Origin: Prosthecomicrobium sp. N25
GTDB lineage: Bacteria > Pseudomonadota > Alphaproteobacteria > Rhizobiales > Ancalomicrobiaceae
Direction: 5' to 3'
NCBI RefSeq assembly: GCF_037203705.1
Contig: NZ_JBBCAT010000001.1
Location: 2,887,418-2,951,417, forward strand
DNA length: 64,000 nt
Shown: one piece after another, positions 1 through 15,095 of the stretch
How the letters are laid out: every line of letters begins with the position of its first letter
Numbering within the stretch: the first letter of the stretch is position 1
Made by a program: the position numbers and the translations under genes
Notes under the pieces: model-generated
Told to the model about the DNA's origin: nothing
The model's input: the letters and a program-made list of their open reading frames with translations, nothing else
Database searches by the model: none

Positions 1-113
1 ACAAGGAACTGGTCCGGGCGGACCCGATGGCCCACCTGCGCATCTTCTGGAAGGACGTGATGCAGCTGGTCGGCGTGGTGTCGGCCTGGGGCAAGCGGTC
101 CATCGACACTTGA
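1..113 (+). CDS. bchP: C-terminal fragment, probably geranylgeranyl reductase BchP
   Basis: Only the last 36 codons are present; the reading frame is open from base 3 and stops with TGA at 111-113. The tail contains the stretch KELVRADPMAHLRIFWKDV. Its pattern of a K-x-x-V segment, then NP/DP, then an amphipathic helix resembles the C-terminal tail of ChlP/BchP geranylgeranyl reductases, which reduce the geranylgeranyl tail of (bacterio)chlorophyll to phytyl. In several Rhizobiales photosynthesis clusters bchG-bchP sits next to ppsR, which fits. The identification comes from a short tail and from context, so it is tentative; another bch/crt gene end remains possible. Confidence 0.45.
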   Translation, partial: KELVRADPMAHLRIFWKDVMQLVGVVSAWGKRSIDT

Positions 114-129
114 GGCCAGACGTCGGCGG

Positions 130-157
130 GCCCGTGCCGGGGAGCGCCCGGCCGGGC
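130..157. terminator. Bidirectional hairpin between bchP-like gene and ppsR
   Basis: Strong GC hairpin in the convergent gap: arm GCCCGTGCCGGG (130-141), loop GAGCG, arm CCCGGCCGGGC (147-157), with one bulged base. It lies between two converging stop codons, so it could serve both strands. No clear U-tract follows. Confidence 0.5.
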
Positions 158-165
158 CGGCTCGT

Positions 166-1605
166 TCAGTCGGCCGCGCCGTCGTCGGCGCCCAGATCGC
201 CGATGCCGTACCGGCGCAGCTTGGCATAAAGCCCCTGACGGGACAGGCCGAGGATCTGGGCGGCGGAGGCGCGGTTGTCGCCGGTCAGGTTCAGCGCCGC
301 CTGGATGCACATCTGCTCGACGAGATCGGTCGTCTCGCGGACGAGTTCCTTCAGGGACACCCGGCCGACGAGCTCGGTGAGCTGCCCGACCGACCGCGTC
401 AGGTCGGATTCGCGCGGCGTGGAGATGGGCCGGTGCTCGGGGAGCGACCGGATCAGCAGGCTGTAGCAGGGCACGGGACCGGTCGGGGCGGCCACCGCTG
501 TGATCTCGACTTCCTCCTGGGCCCCGTATTCGCCCCGAAGGATGGTGGAGAAGTCGCGGATCGCTCCGTGCTCCTTGAGATTCGACACCACGAGGTCGAC
601 GTCGACGCCGGGCCGGCCGAGCCAGCGGTCCAGGCGCTGGCCGCGGGCCTGGTCGAGACTCGCCACTTCGGCGAGCGCGAGGAAGCTCTCATTCGCCTCG
701 ACGATCCGGCGGTCGAGGTCGATCATCACGAAGGCTTCGGGGAAGCCGCGCAGGATCTCCAGCGCCTGGCCGGGAACCATGCGGTTGACGCCGTCCGGGG
801 CGACGGATCCGTCCGGCGGCGACAGTCGCGCCAGCAGGTAGGTGCCGCCGTCCTGGCGAAAGGCCGAAAAGGACGCGACGACCTCAGGCTGGTCGGAGGC
901 CGGCCTCAGTCGGGCGGGGTCCGCGCGGCCGACCGCGCGCGCAGAGGCCACAGCCTCCTCAAGAAGGGTCGCCGAGGCGGCGCTGAAGAGGTCCTCGAGC
1001 GACTTGCCGACCATGCGGTTCGACGGCACGCCGAGCAGGATCGCGGCCGCGCCGTTCGCCTCGGCGATGCGCCGGGACCCGGCGTCGACGATCAGGACGG
1101 CCTCTGAGGACATCTGGAAGAGCAGGCGATAGCGCGTCTCGGCGCCGCGCAGGCGCTGGTACTGGCGGTCCACGGACCGCTGCAGGTCGACCATCTTCTG
1201 CTGGAGACGGCCGAGGCCCCGGAGGTCGCGGCCGAGCGCGATCGCGCCCGACCCCTCGATGCCCATGGCGATGAAGCGGATGGGGACGTCGCCGCCCTCC
1301 TGGGCGAGGTTCACCTCGCGCCAGCGGGCCACGCGCCCGCCGCGCGATTCATCCAGGAGACGCGTCACCTTGTCACGGCTGTCCTCGGCCACGATATCGA
1401 CCCAAGGGCGACCCATCACGTCTTCGATGGCCAGGTCCTCGGAGCCGATGGCGACGTCGCGGATGACGCCGCTCGAATCCAGGAAGAAGGCGAGGTCGGC
1501 CGACGCGGCGATCAGATCCGCGGCGGCCGTGGGCGCAAGCTGAGCGAGCCAGGCATCCGGAGACGCAAACCGGCCCGTTCTGCTTTTCGAGACCGCTGCC
1601 TCCAT
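166..1605 (-). CDS. ppsR: Photosynthesis repressor PpsR/CrtJ
   Basis: Redox-responsive transcription factor that represses bch, crt and puc genes under oxygen in purple bacteria. The 479-residue length is usual for the family. An N-terminal PAS region is followed by a Q-linker-like helix near residue 130, two more PAS-like domains (about 155-265 and 280-385) and a C-terminal Fis-type helix-turn-helix. The HTH carries GDNRASAAQILGLSRQGLY, almost family-invariant. Cys433 at the start of the HTH block matches the redox-active HTH cysteine of Rhodobacter CrtJ/PpsR. The only other cysteine is Cys380, so no residue corresponds to the second Rhodobacter cysteine near position 250. The gene is followed on the same strand order by aerR upstream, the classical ppsR-aerR-bchF arrangement. 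Start is the ATG at 1605. Confidence 0.95.
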   Translation of the reverse strand: MEAAVSKSRTGRFASPDAWLAQLAPTAAADLIAASADLAFFLDSSGVIRDVAIGSEDLAIEDVMGRPWVDIVAEDSRDKVTRLLDESRGGRVARWREVNLAQEGGDVPIRFIAMGIEGSGAIALGRDLRGLGRLQQKMVDLQRSVDRQYQRLRGAETRYRLLFQMSSEAVLIVDAGSRRIAEANGAAAILLGVPSNRMVGKSLEDLFSAASATLLEEAVASARAVGRADPARLRPASDQPEVVASFSAFRQDGGTYLLARLSPPDGSVAPDGVNRMVPGQALEILRGFPEAFVMIDLDRRIVEANESFLALAEVASLDQARGQRLDRWLGRPGVDVDLVVSNLKEHGAIRDFSTILRGEYGAQEEVEITAVAAPTGPVPCYSLLIRSLPEHRPISTPRESDLTRSVGQLTELVGRVSLKELVRETTDLVEQMCIQAALNLTGDNRASAAQILGLSRQGLYAKLRRYGIGDLGADDGAAD

Positions 1606-1634
1606 GATGGCGCCCTTCGCGTGGTGCCCAATGA

Positions 1635-2549
1635 CTATGTGGCTAGTCGCCTCCTCGCGTCAGCGGGACGCAACATGCTACGTATCTGAACGATCGCTTG
1701 TCGCCCGTCAACAGCCGAGATGTCGGCTCCTACATCGGCGACCCGGCCGATGTCGGCGTTGAACCACTGCCCGCCAACCATGACGACCAGATCCGGGTTC
1801 CGCGACGCCGCCTTCACCTCTGCGATCAGATCGGCGAGCTGCGCCCGATACCGTTCCGAACTCATGGAGAAGCCCGCGATCGCGAACCAATCTTCTCGCG
1901 CGGCACGGACAATCCGCGAGGGGTCGCCGTCCTCGACCAGGAAGGGATCCCACCCTCCCCGGCGGAAGTGCTCCTCGACCATGAGGAGGCCGAAGGTGTG
2001 CTGCTCTCCCGGTGCCGGCGCCAGCAGGGCTCTGGGCGAGGGATCGGCGGAGGGCAGGCCCTCCACGTGATCTCGACCGAAGTCCCGCAGGATCTGGTGC
2101 AGACGGCAGAGCCCCATCGTCACGTCGAAGAAGCTGCAGTCGTCCTCGAGCCAGTACTCACCCAGCCGCCGGGCCGTAGGCCCGAGCAAATCCGCCAGCA
2201 GAGACTCCGAGGACATCCCGGAGTTCATGAGATTTTCGAGATAAGCTTCGGCCGTCTCCACCTCATCGGTGATGACGATCCGGGCAAACTCCTCGACTCT
2301 TGCGTTGTCGAGTCGCAGCACCGATGATTCCGGCGATCGCAACCGGCGAGCGTCAGCCTTGTGAGACAGCAGCAAACGAGGGATTACTTCCCCTTCTACC
2401 ATCCGAGCGAGCTTGATGTACTCCTCGAAATCGCCGCCGCTTCCGTTGCGGCCGGGTCGGTCCGCACCTTCATGCGGTCCGAAGCAGTCGCAGGCATTAC
2501 CCCTCCCGGAGGTACCCGTCACATCGGTGGCCTGTTCAAGGCCATCCAT
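1635..2549 (-). CDS. aerR: B12-binding antirepressor AerR/PpaA
   Basis: AerR binds cobalamin and modulates PpsR/CrtJ in light. I choose the ATG at 2549 (304 aa) because AAGGGAAGGGG lies just upstream; the frame stays open to an ATG at 2693 (352 aa), which could give a long isoform as reported for Rhodobacter capsulatus. An N-terminal helical segment (LARMVEGEVIPRLLL) and a four-helix section (about 90-150) are followed by a B12-binding-like fold from about residue 175. His184 in GEQHTFG fits the cobalamin-coordinating histidine described for AerR. The gene lies between ppsR and the divergent bchF operon, and its upstream region carries a PpsR-type box. Confidence 0.92.
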   Translation of the reverse strand: MDGLEQATDVTGTSGRGNACDCFGPHEGADRPGRNGSGGDFEEYIKLARMVEGEVIPRLLLSHKADARRLRSPESSVLRLDNARVEEFARIVITDEVETAEAYLENLMNSGMSSESLLADLLGPTARRLGEYWLEDDCSFFDVTMGLCRLHQILRDFGRDHVEGLPSADPSPRALLAPAPGEQHTFGLLMVEEHFRRGGWDPFLVEDGDPSRIVRAAREDWFAIAGFSMSSERYRAQLADLIAEVKAASRNPDLVVMVGGQWFNADIGRVADVGADISAVDGRQAIVQIRSMLRPADARRRLAT

Positions 2550-2596
2550 GGGGTCCCCTTCCCTTCGCCACGGCGTCACCCGTCGCGTGCTTCTAG

Positions 2597-2614
2597 CGTC
2601 AGCCTCGATTGACA
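2597..2614. promoter_or_regulatory. PpsR-type box upstream of aerR
   Basis: CGTCAGCCTCGATTGACA matches the PpsR/CrtJ consensus TGT-N12-ACA with one mismatch in the first triplet. It centres about 57 bases upstream of the chosen aerR start. The same DNA carries the perfect inverted repeat TTGAC-N5-GTCAA at 2609-2623. Binding is inferred from consensus only. Confidence 0.5.
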
Positions 2615-2699
2615 ATGCGTCAACGTGGCCTTGGGCACGAATTGCGAAAGAATGGACCGGATCGTTTCCGGGCTGGAAATGATTGATCCGCAATTCCCC

Positions 2700-2718
2700 T
2701 TACCTGACCATAAGGTAA
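2700..2718. promoter_or_regulatory. Inverted repeat TTACCT-N7-AGGTAA in aerR/bchF region
   Basis: A perfect 6-base inverted repeat with a 7-base spacer, in an AT-richer patch between the divergent aerR and bchF genes. It does not match the PpsR, FNR or FixK consensus. It could be an operator for an unidentified dimeric regulator or a chance palindrome. Confidence 0.3.
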
Positions 2719-2733
2719 CTTGAAAAGCCTGAG

Positions 2734-2761
2734 TGTCTCACCGGATTTACGTCAAGCTAGA

Positions 2762-2767
<6 letters not shown>
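2734..2767. promoter_or_regulatory. Two overlapping PpsR-type boxes upstream of bchF
   Basis: Site one, 2734-2751, is TGT-N12-ACG. Site two, 2750-2767, is CGTCAAGCTAGATTGACA, which fits the extended consensus TGTCAA-N6-TTGACA except for the first base. Site two includes the putative bchF -35 hexamer, so occupancy would block RNA polymerase. The factor is presumably the PpsR encoded next door. Confidence 0.6.
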
Positions 2768-4598
<1,831 letters not shown>

Positions 4599-4599
4599 G

Positions 4600-6139
4600 A
4601 TGCAGCTCACCCTCTGGACCTACGAAGGCCCCCCGCATGTCGGCGCGATGCGGATCGCCGCCTCGATGACCGGCGTCCACTACGTGCTGCACGCCCCGCA
4701 GGGAGACACCTACGCGGACCTGCTCTTCACGATGATCGAGCGCCGCGACTCGCGCCCGCCGGTCACCTACTCGACCTTCCAGGCGCGCGACCTCGGCGGC
4801 GACACCGCGGAGCTGTTCAAGACCGCGGCCCGGCAGGCCTACGAGCGGTTCCGGCCGGACGTCATGCTGGTCGGCGCCTCCTGCACGGCGGAGCTGATCC
4901 AGGACGATCCCGGCGGCCTCGCCCGCGCGCTCGCCCTGCCGATCCCGGTCGTGCCGCTCGAATTGCCCGCCTACCAGAAGAAGGAGAACTGGGGCGCGGC
5001 GGAAACCTTCCTCCAGCTCGTTCGCGCCCTGGCGGCTCCCGGCGCCCGGGCGGAGCGCTCGGCGTCCGTCTCCTCCCGGCCGCCGAGCTGCAACATCCTC
5101 GGCGCCACGGCGCTCGGCTTCCGCAACCGGGACGACGTGCCCGAGGTCCGGCGGATCCTGGAGCGGCTCGGCATCGAGGTCCGCGTCGTCGCGCCGCTCG
5201 GCGCCACCGCCGCCGACATCGCCCGGCTCGGCGAGGCCGACTTCAACGTGGTCCTCTACCCCGAGATCGCGCAGCGCACGGCCGACTGGCTGAAGCGCAC
5301 GTTCGGCCAGCCGATGACCACGGTCGTGCCAATCGGCGTCGGGGCGACCCGCGACTTCATCGCCGAGGTGAAGACGCTGGCGGGAATCGACAAGAGCTTC
5401 GGCCGGGAGCAGACGCGGCTGCCCTGGTACGCGCGCTCCGTCGACTCAACCTACCTGACCGGCAAGCGCGTCTTCGTCTTCGGCGACGCCACGCATGCGA
5501 TCGCGGCGGCCCGGGTCGCCTCCCGGGAGCTGGGGTTCGAGGTGGTGGGCCTCGGCACCTACAGCCGCGAGTTCGCCCGGGAGGTGCGCGCCGCGGCGGC
5601 CGGCTACGGCATCGAGGCCCTGATCACGGACGACTACCTGGACGTCGAGGCCCATGTGGCGTCGCTCCAGCCCGAACTCGTCCTCGGCTCCCAGATGGAG
5701 CGCCACATCGCCAAGCGGCTCGGCATTCCGGCCGCGGTGATCTCGGCGCCCGTCCACGTCCAGGACTTCCCGGCCCGCACCTCGCCCCAGATGGGCTTCG
5801 AGGGTGCCAACGTCCTCTTCGACACCTGGGTCCACCCGCTGATGATGGGGCTCGAGGAGCACCTCGTCACGATGTTCCGGGACGACTTCGAGTTCGGCGA
5901 AGGCCGCGCGCCGTCCCACCTCGGCCATGCGCCGGCCCCGGCCGCCCCGGCCGAGGTCCAGGCGACCGAATCCCCGGCCGCCGCGGCGCCCGCCGCCGGC
6001 TCCCCCGTTCCCTGGACGCTCGATGCCGAAAAGGAGCTCCGCAAGGTGCCCTTCTTCGTGCGCGGCAAGGCGCGACGCAACACCGAGGCCTACGCGGGAA
6101 CGCGAGGCATCGCCCTGATCACCGTGGAGACGCTGTACG

Positions 6140-6165
<26 letters not shown>
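4600..6165 (+). CDS. bchB: Light-independent protochlorophyllide reductase subunit B
   Basis: Partner of BchN in DPOR. The 521-residue protein begins [19 protein letters not shown] and has Asp36 in QGDTYADL, the unusual aspartate ligand of the NB iron-sulfur cluster. After an Ala/Pro-rich linker (about 445-475) comes the compact C-terminal domain typical of BchB, with [20 protein letters not shown]. It lies between bchN and bchH, and the bchH start falls inside its last 26 bases. Confidence 0.97.
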
Positions 6166-10754
<4,589 letters not shown>

Positions 10755-10755
10755 C

Positions 10756-11454
10756 ATGAGCGCGACCTATTCCGAGCGGCGCGGCCAGCTCGAGACCTAC
10801 TTCGACCGGACCGCCCACGAAGCCTGGAAGCGGCTCACCTCGGACGCCCCGGTATCGGGCATCCGGGCGACCGTGAGGGCCGGGCGGGACGACATGCGGC
10901 GCACCCTGCTCTCCTGGCTGCCCGCCGACCTCTCCGGCCGGCGCGTCCTAGACGCCGGCTGCGGCACCGGGGCGCTCGCGGTCGAGGCCGCCCGGCGCGG
11001 CGCCAGGGTGCTCGGCATCGACATCTCGGCCAATCTCGTCGGCATCGCCCGGGAGCGCACGCCGTCGGACCTCGGCGGCGGTGCGGTCGAGTTCCGCCCG
11101 GGCGACATGCTGGACCCGGCAGCCGGGCTCTTCGACCACGTGGTCGCCATGGACAGCCTCATCCACTACCCGGACCGCGACATCGTCGGCGTGCTCGCCG
11201 GCCTCGCGGCCCGGACGGCGGGGTCCGTGGTGTTCACCTTCGCGCCCCGCACGCCGGCGCTGGCCGCCATGCACTTCGTCGGACGGGCCTTCCCGCGCGG
11301 CGACCGGGCGCCGGCCATCGAACCGGTCACCGAGGCCCGCCTGCGTGCGCTGATCGAGGGCGACCCGCGGCTCTCGCAATGGCGGATCGGGCGCACGCTC
11401 CGGATCTCGCGCGGCTTCTACATCAGCCAGGCCATGGAGCTCGTGCGCTCATGA
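10756..11454 (+). CDS. bchM: Mg-protoporphyrin IX O-methyltransferase BchM
   Basis: SAM-dependent enzyme that methylates the C13 propionate of Mg-protoporphyrin IX before ring E formation. It has 232 aa, with the class I methyltransferase motif VLDAGCGTGALAVEAA near residues 57-72 and a second motif LGIDISANLVGIARER. The N-terminus YSERRGQLETYFDRTA is typical of BchM. It starts one base after the bchL stop and overlaps lhaA by ATGA. Confidence 0.95.
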   Translation: MSATYSERRGQLETYFDRTAHEAWKRLTSDAPVSGIRATVRAGRDDMRRTLLSWLPADLSGRRVLDAGCGTGALAVEAARRGARVLGIDISANLVGIARERTPSDLGGGAVEFRPGDMLDPAAGLFDHVVAMDSLIHYPDRDIVGVLAGLAARTAGSVVFTFAPRTPALAAMHFVGRAFPRGDRAPAIEPVTEARLRALIEGDPRLSQWRIGRTLRISRGFYISQAMELVRS

Positions 11455-12884
11455 AACGGCTCGAGGCGACCCTGGTCGGTCTCTGGACGCGGGTCGGCAC
11501 TCGCTTCCTCCCCTTCGCCGACGCGGCGACGGCGGACCTGCCGCTCGGCCGCCTGATCCGCCTGTCGCTGTTCCAGGTCTCCGTCGGCATGGCGACGGTG
11601 CTGCTGGTCGGCACGCTCAACCGGGTGATGATCGTCGAACTGTCGGTCCCGGCCTCGATCGTGGCGATCGTCGCAGCCCTGCCGCTCGTCTTCGCCCCTC
11701 TGCGCGCGCTCGTCGGCTTCCGCTCCGACACGCACCGCTCGCATCTCGGCTGGCGGCGCGTGCCCTACATCTGGTTCGGCACGCTCCTGCAGTTCGGCGG
11801 CCTCGCCATCATGCCCTTCGCGCTGCTGGTCCTCTCCGGCGACGGCGAGGCGCCCGCCTGGGCGGGGCAGATCGGGGCGGCGCTCGCCTTCCTGCTGGTC
11901 GGGGCCGGCCTGCAGACGACCCAGACGGCGGGCCTCGCGCTCGCCACCGACCTAGCCCCGGAGGCGAGCCGGCCGCGCGTGGTGGCGCTCATGTACGTCA
12001 TGCTGCTCGCCGGCATGGTGCTGAGCGGCGCCGTCTTCTCCGCCGTCCTCGCCACGTTCAGCGAGCTCAGGCTGATCCAGGTCATCCAGGGCGCGGCCGT
12101 CGTCACCATGGCGCTCAACATCGCGGCGCTCTGGAAGCAGGAGGCCCGCGACCCGGCGCGCACCCGCCACGACCGGGAAACCCCGGCCTTCGTGGAGAGC
12201 TTCCGCGTCTTCCTCGCCGAGCCGAAGGCCAAGCGGTTCCTGGTCGCCGTCGGGCTCGGGACGGCCGGCTTCGCCATGCAGGACATCGTGCTCGAGCCCT
12301 ACGGCGGCGAGGTGCTCCACCTCTCCGTCGGCGAGACCTCGGCGCTGACCGCCATCCTCTCGGTCGGGGCGCTCGCCGCCTTCGCGATCGCCGCACGGGT
12401 GCTCGGGCGCGGCTTCGATCCGTGCCGGCTCGCCGCCATCGGCGCCGTCGCGGGCCTGCCCGCCTTCGCGGCCGTGGCGCTCGCCGCGCCGCTGGAGTCG
12501 CCCGCCCTCTTCCGGGCGGGGACGCTCCTCATCGGCTTCGGCGGCGGATTCTTCTCGGTCGGCACGCTCACCGCGGCGATGGACCTGGAGCGGACCGGCC
12601 GGACCGGCCTCGCGCTCGGGGCCTGGGGCGCCGCGCAGGCGACCGCCGCCGGCACCGCCATCGCGGCGGGCGGCTTCGTCCGCGACCTGGTCGCCGGGAT
12701 GGCCGTCGCCGGCCGGCTCGGCCCCGCCGTGACGAGCCCGTCCGCCGGCTATGCCGCGGTCTACCAGATCGAGCTCGTCCTCCTCTTCGCCACCCTCGTC
12801 ACCCTCGGGCCGCTCGCGCGCTATGCCGCCGCGGCGCGGCCCGCGAACGAGACCCCCTTCGGCCTCACCCAATTGCCGGGCTGA
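11451..12884 (+). CDS. lhaA: Light-harvesting 1 assembly protein LhaA (PucC/BCD family)
   Basis: PucC-family transporter-like protein needed for LH1 assembly around the reaction centre, perhaps by delivering bacteriochlorophyll. The 477-residue protein has about twelve hydrophobic segments. Family blocks include LNRVMIVELSVPASIVA and GWRRVPYIWFGTLLQFGG. I start at the ATG at 11451, which overlaps the bchM stop; the open frame upstream is bchM DNA read in another frame. Its position between bchM and puhA is the standard one. Confidence 0.94.
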   Translation: MKRLEATLVGLWTRVGTRFLPFADAATADLPLGRLIRLSLFQVSVGMATVLLVGTLNRVMIVELSVPASIVAIVAALPLVFAPLRALVGFRSDTHRSHLGWRRVPYIWFGTLLQFGGLAIMPFALLVLSGDGEAPAWAGQIGAALAFLLVGAGLQTTQTAGLALATDLAPEASRPRVVALMYVMLLAGMVLSGAVFSAVLATFSELRLIQVIQGAAVVTMALNIAALWKQEARDPARTRHDRETPAFVESFRVFLAEPKAKRFLVAVGLGTAGFAMQDIVLEPYGGEVLHLSVGETSALTAILSVGALAAFAIAARVLGRGFDPCRLAAIGAVAGLPAFAAVALAAPLESPALFRAGTLLIGFGGGFFSVGTLTAAMDLERTGRTGLALGAWGAAQATAAGTAIAAGGFVRDLVAGMAVAGRLGPAVTSPSAGYAAVYQIELVLLFATLVTLGPLARYAAAARPANETPFGLTQLPG

Positions 12885-12908
12885 GGCGATACCGCCGGGA
12901 GAAGTCCC

Positions 12909-13679
12909 ATGCAGAACTCCTTCACCAGCTACATCGACCTCGCCCAGGTCGTGCTCTACGCGTTCTGGCTCTTCTTCGCCGGCCTGATCCTGTACCTGCA
13001 TCGCGAAAACAAGCGCGAGGGCTACCCCCTCGACAGCGACCGCAACAACGACCGGGTGACCATCACCGGCTTCCCGGCCCCGCCGCCGCCGAAGACCTAC
13101 CTGGTCGCCCACGGCGATCCGATCGTGGTGCCGCATCCCTCGCGCGACGACCGCCGCCCCGTGAAGGCGAAGCCGGTCGCGCCCTTCCTCGGCGCCCCGC
13201 TGGTGCCGACCGGCAATCCGCTGGTCGACGGCGTCGGCCCGGCCGCCTACGCGATGCGGGCGGACGTGCCGGACATGACCTACGAGGGCGAGGCCAAGAT
13301 CGTGCCGCTCCGGGTGGCGCACGACTTCTTCGTCGCCAAGGGCGATCCGGACCCGCGCGGCATGAAGGTGGTGGCGGGCGACCGCTCGGTGGTCGGCGAG
13401 GTCGTCGACGCCTGGGTCGACAAGGCCGAGTACATGTTCCGCTACTTCGAGGTGGCGCTCGACAGCGGGCGGCGCGTGCTCCTGCCCAACCACTTCGCGC
13501 GGATCGACGGCAAGCGGCGGACCATGACGGTCACCGCGCTGCTCGCCGAGCACTTCCAGGAGGTGCCCGCGCTGAAGAACCCCGACCAGGTGACCTTCCT
13601 GGAGGAGGACAAGATCACGGCCTACTACGCCGGCGGCCTGCTCTACGCCACCCCCGGCCGCTCGGAGCCGCTGCTGTGA
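12909..13679 (+). CDS. puhA: Photosynthetic reaction centre H subunit
   Basis: The H subunit caps the L/M heterodimer of the type-II reaction centre and controls proton delivery to the secondary quinone. It has 256 residues, one N-terminal transmembrane helix (about 11-31, VVLYAFWLFFAGLILYL) and then a cytoplasmic domain beginning HRENKREGYPL. The C-terminal PRC-barrel region has DKAEYMFRYFEVAL and VTALLAEHF. The gene follows lhaA by 24 bases behind GGGAGAAG. pufLM is not in this window. Confidence 0.97.
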   Translation: MQNSFTSYIDLAQVVLYAFWLFFAGLILYLHRENKREGYPLDSDRNNDRVTITGFPAPPPPKTYLVAHGDPIVVPHPSRDDRRPVKAKPVAPFLGAPLVPTGNPLVDGVGPAAYAMRADVPDMTYEGEAKIVPLRVAHDFFVAKGDPDPRGMKVVAGDRSVVGEVVDAWVDKAEYMFRYFEVALDSGRRVLLPNHFARIDGKRRTMTVTALLAEHFQEVPALKNPDQVTFLEEDKITAYYAGGLLYATPGRSEPLL

Positions 13680-14335
13680 GCGCCGCCGCGGAGATCCCCG
13701 AAGGCCTGCCGGAGGCGCTGCCCGAGGGCGAGCGGCTGCTCTGGCAGGGCCGCCCGGCGACCCTGCCGCTCGCGATCGAAGCCTTCCACCTGCGCAAGGT
13801 GGCGGCCTATTTCGGCCTGCTCCTCGCCTGGCGGTTCGGTTCGAGGCTGCATGACGGCCTGCCGGCCGGCGAGGCGCTCGCCTATGCGGCCTGGATCCTG
13901 CCGCTGGCGGCCGGCGCGCTCGCGCTGATCGCGATCCTCGCCTTCGCGACGGCGCGCACGACGATCTACACCGTGACCTCCCGGCGCGTGGTGCTGCGCA
14001 TCGGCGTCGCCCTGCAGATGACCGTCAACCTGCCCCTCTCGATCGTCGAGAGCGCGGCCGTGAAGCGGCGCGCGGACGGGTCGGGCGACATCGCGCTGCG
14101 GCTCGAGCCGGGCGTGCGCGCCGCCTACCTGGTCCTCTGGCCGCATGTCCGCCGGTGGCGCTTCACCCGGCCGGAGCCGTCGCTGCGCTCCGTTCCGGAC
14201 GTGGCGGGGGTCGCCGACCTCCTGTCCGAGGCCCTCGCGGCGACGGCCGTGCCCGAGATCCAGCCGGAGCGGGCCCAGCCGGCTCCCGCCCCGAAGTCCC
14301 GCCGGCCCGCTGCGCTGCAGCCGCGCGTCGCCTGA
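13676..14335 (+). CDS. puhB: Reaction centre assembly protein PuhB
   Basis: Membrane protein that assists reaction centre assembly in Rhodobacter. It has 219 aa. The GTG at 13676 overlaps the puhA stop (GTGA) and is chosen because the protein then begins like PuhB, with an acidic stretch followed by EGERLLWQGRPA. Two hydrophobic helices near 45-60 and 72-95 precede a PH-like domain (YTVTSRRVVLRIGVALQ) as in the bPH2 family. The Ala/Pro-rich tail is likely disordered. Confidence 0.9.
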   Translation: MSAAAEIPEGLPEALPEGERLLWQGRPATLPLAIEAFHLRKVAAYFGLLLAWRFGSRLHDGLPAGEALAYAAWILPLAAGALALIAILAFATARTTIYTVTSRRVVLRIGVALQMTVNLPLSIVESAAVKRRADGSGDIALRLEPGVRAAYLVLWPHVRRWRFTRPEPSLRSVPDVAGVADLLSEALAATAVPEIQPERAQPAPAPKSRRPAALQPRVA

Positions 14336-14349
14336 AGGAGACGGAAGCC

Positions 14350-14802
14350 ATGACCGAGACCGCCGACAAGCCCGTGCCCACCGCCGCCGTCCTCGGCGCA
14401 CTGGTCCTGGTCGCCGGCGCGGTCGCGGTCGCCGCGCTCGGCCACTACGGCGGCATCGGCCGCACGGTGATGCCAGAGGCCGCGGCGGTGGCGGTCAAGG
14501 ACCTGCGCTTCGAGGACCGCGGCGGTGCCGTCGCCGTCCTCGACGCCGACACGGGAGCCGAGGTCGCGCAGCTCGCGCCCGGCACCAACGGATTCATCCG
14601 CGGCGTCCTCCGGGGTCTTGCCCGGGAACGCCGGATGAGCGGAACGGGGCGGGAGCCGCCGTTCCAACTGGTCCGTCGCGCCGACGGCCGCCTCACCCTC
14701 GTCGACCCGACGACGGGGCGGCGGATCGAACTCGACGCGTTCGGGCCGACCAACGCGGAAGCCTTCGCAAAGCTTCTGCAACCTGGGGAGAAGCACTCAT
14801 GA
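14350..14802 (+). CDS. puhC: Photosynthetic complex assembly protein PuhC
   Basis: 150-residue single-pass membrane protein of the PuhC family, which supports assembly or organisation of the RC-LH1 core. A hydrophobic helix (about 12-35, [19 protein letters not shown]) is followed by a periplasmic beta-rich domain with [15 protein letters not shown] and [17 protein letters not shown], typical of the family. The ATG at 14350 follows GAAGGAGACGG, which decides the start over upstream in-frame codons. It overlaps the next gene by ATGA. Confidence 0.9.
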   Translation: MTETADKPVPTAAVLGALVLVAGAVAVAALGHYGGIGRTVMPEAAAVAVKDLRFEDRGGAVAVLDADTGAEVAQLAPGTNGFIRGVLRGLARERRMSGTGREPPFQLVRRADGRLTLVDPTTGRRIELDAFGPTNAEAFAKLLQPGEKHS

Positions 14803-15095
14803 CAGCCTGGTTCGAAAGACGGACGTTCGAGGTGCCCTGCACCGTCGACATCGAGCACACGCCGGAAAGCCTGCATGCCTACGTGGAACTGGACGGCTGC
14901 GAGATCGAGCCCGGCGACACGGTGCTCGTCCACGGCGCGCCGACCCGCGTTCCCTTCGGCGAGAAGCTGACCGCCCGCTGCCGGGCGAGCGTTACCCGCG
15001 CCAACCGCATCGACCGGGCGGTCACCAAGGTCGCCGCCTATCTCGAACTGACCGAGCTCTACGAGGTCGGCTTCTCGGACGGGAGGCCGTCATGA
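14799..15095 (+). CDS. Conserved small protein between puhC and acsF, function unknown
   Basis: 98-residue soluble protein starting [20 protein letters not shown]. It has no transmembrane helix or signal peptide and two cysteines (14 and 34). It overlaps both puhC and acsF by ATGA, so it is translationally locked between them. Small ORFs occupy this slot in other alphaproteobacterial photosynthesis clusters, but I know of no established function. A role in AcsF activity or RC assembly is inferred from position alone. Confidence 0.75.
   Translation: MTAWFERRTFEVPCTVDIEHTPESLHAYVELDGCEIEPGDTVLVHGAPTRVPFGEKLTARCRASVTRANRIDRAVTKVAAYLELTELYEVGFSDGRPS

Noticed and set aside
12422-13675. Upstream extension of puhB through lhaA and puhA
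   Set aside because: The extension is out-of-frame lhaA/puhA DNA. PuhB starts at the GTG overlapping the puhA stop.
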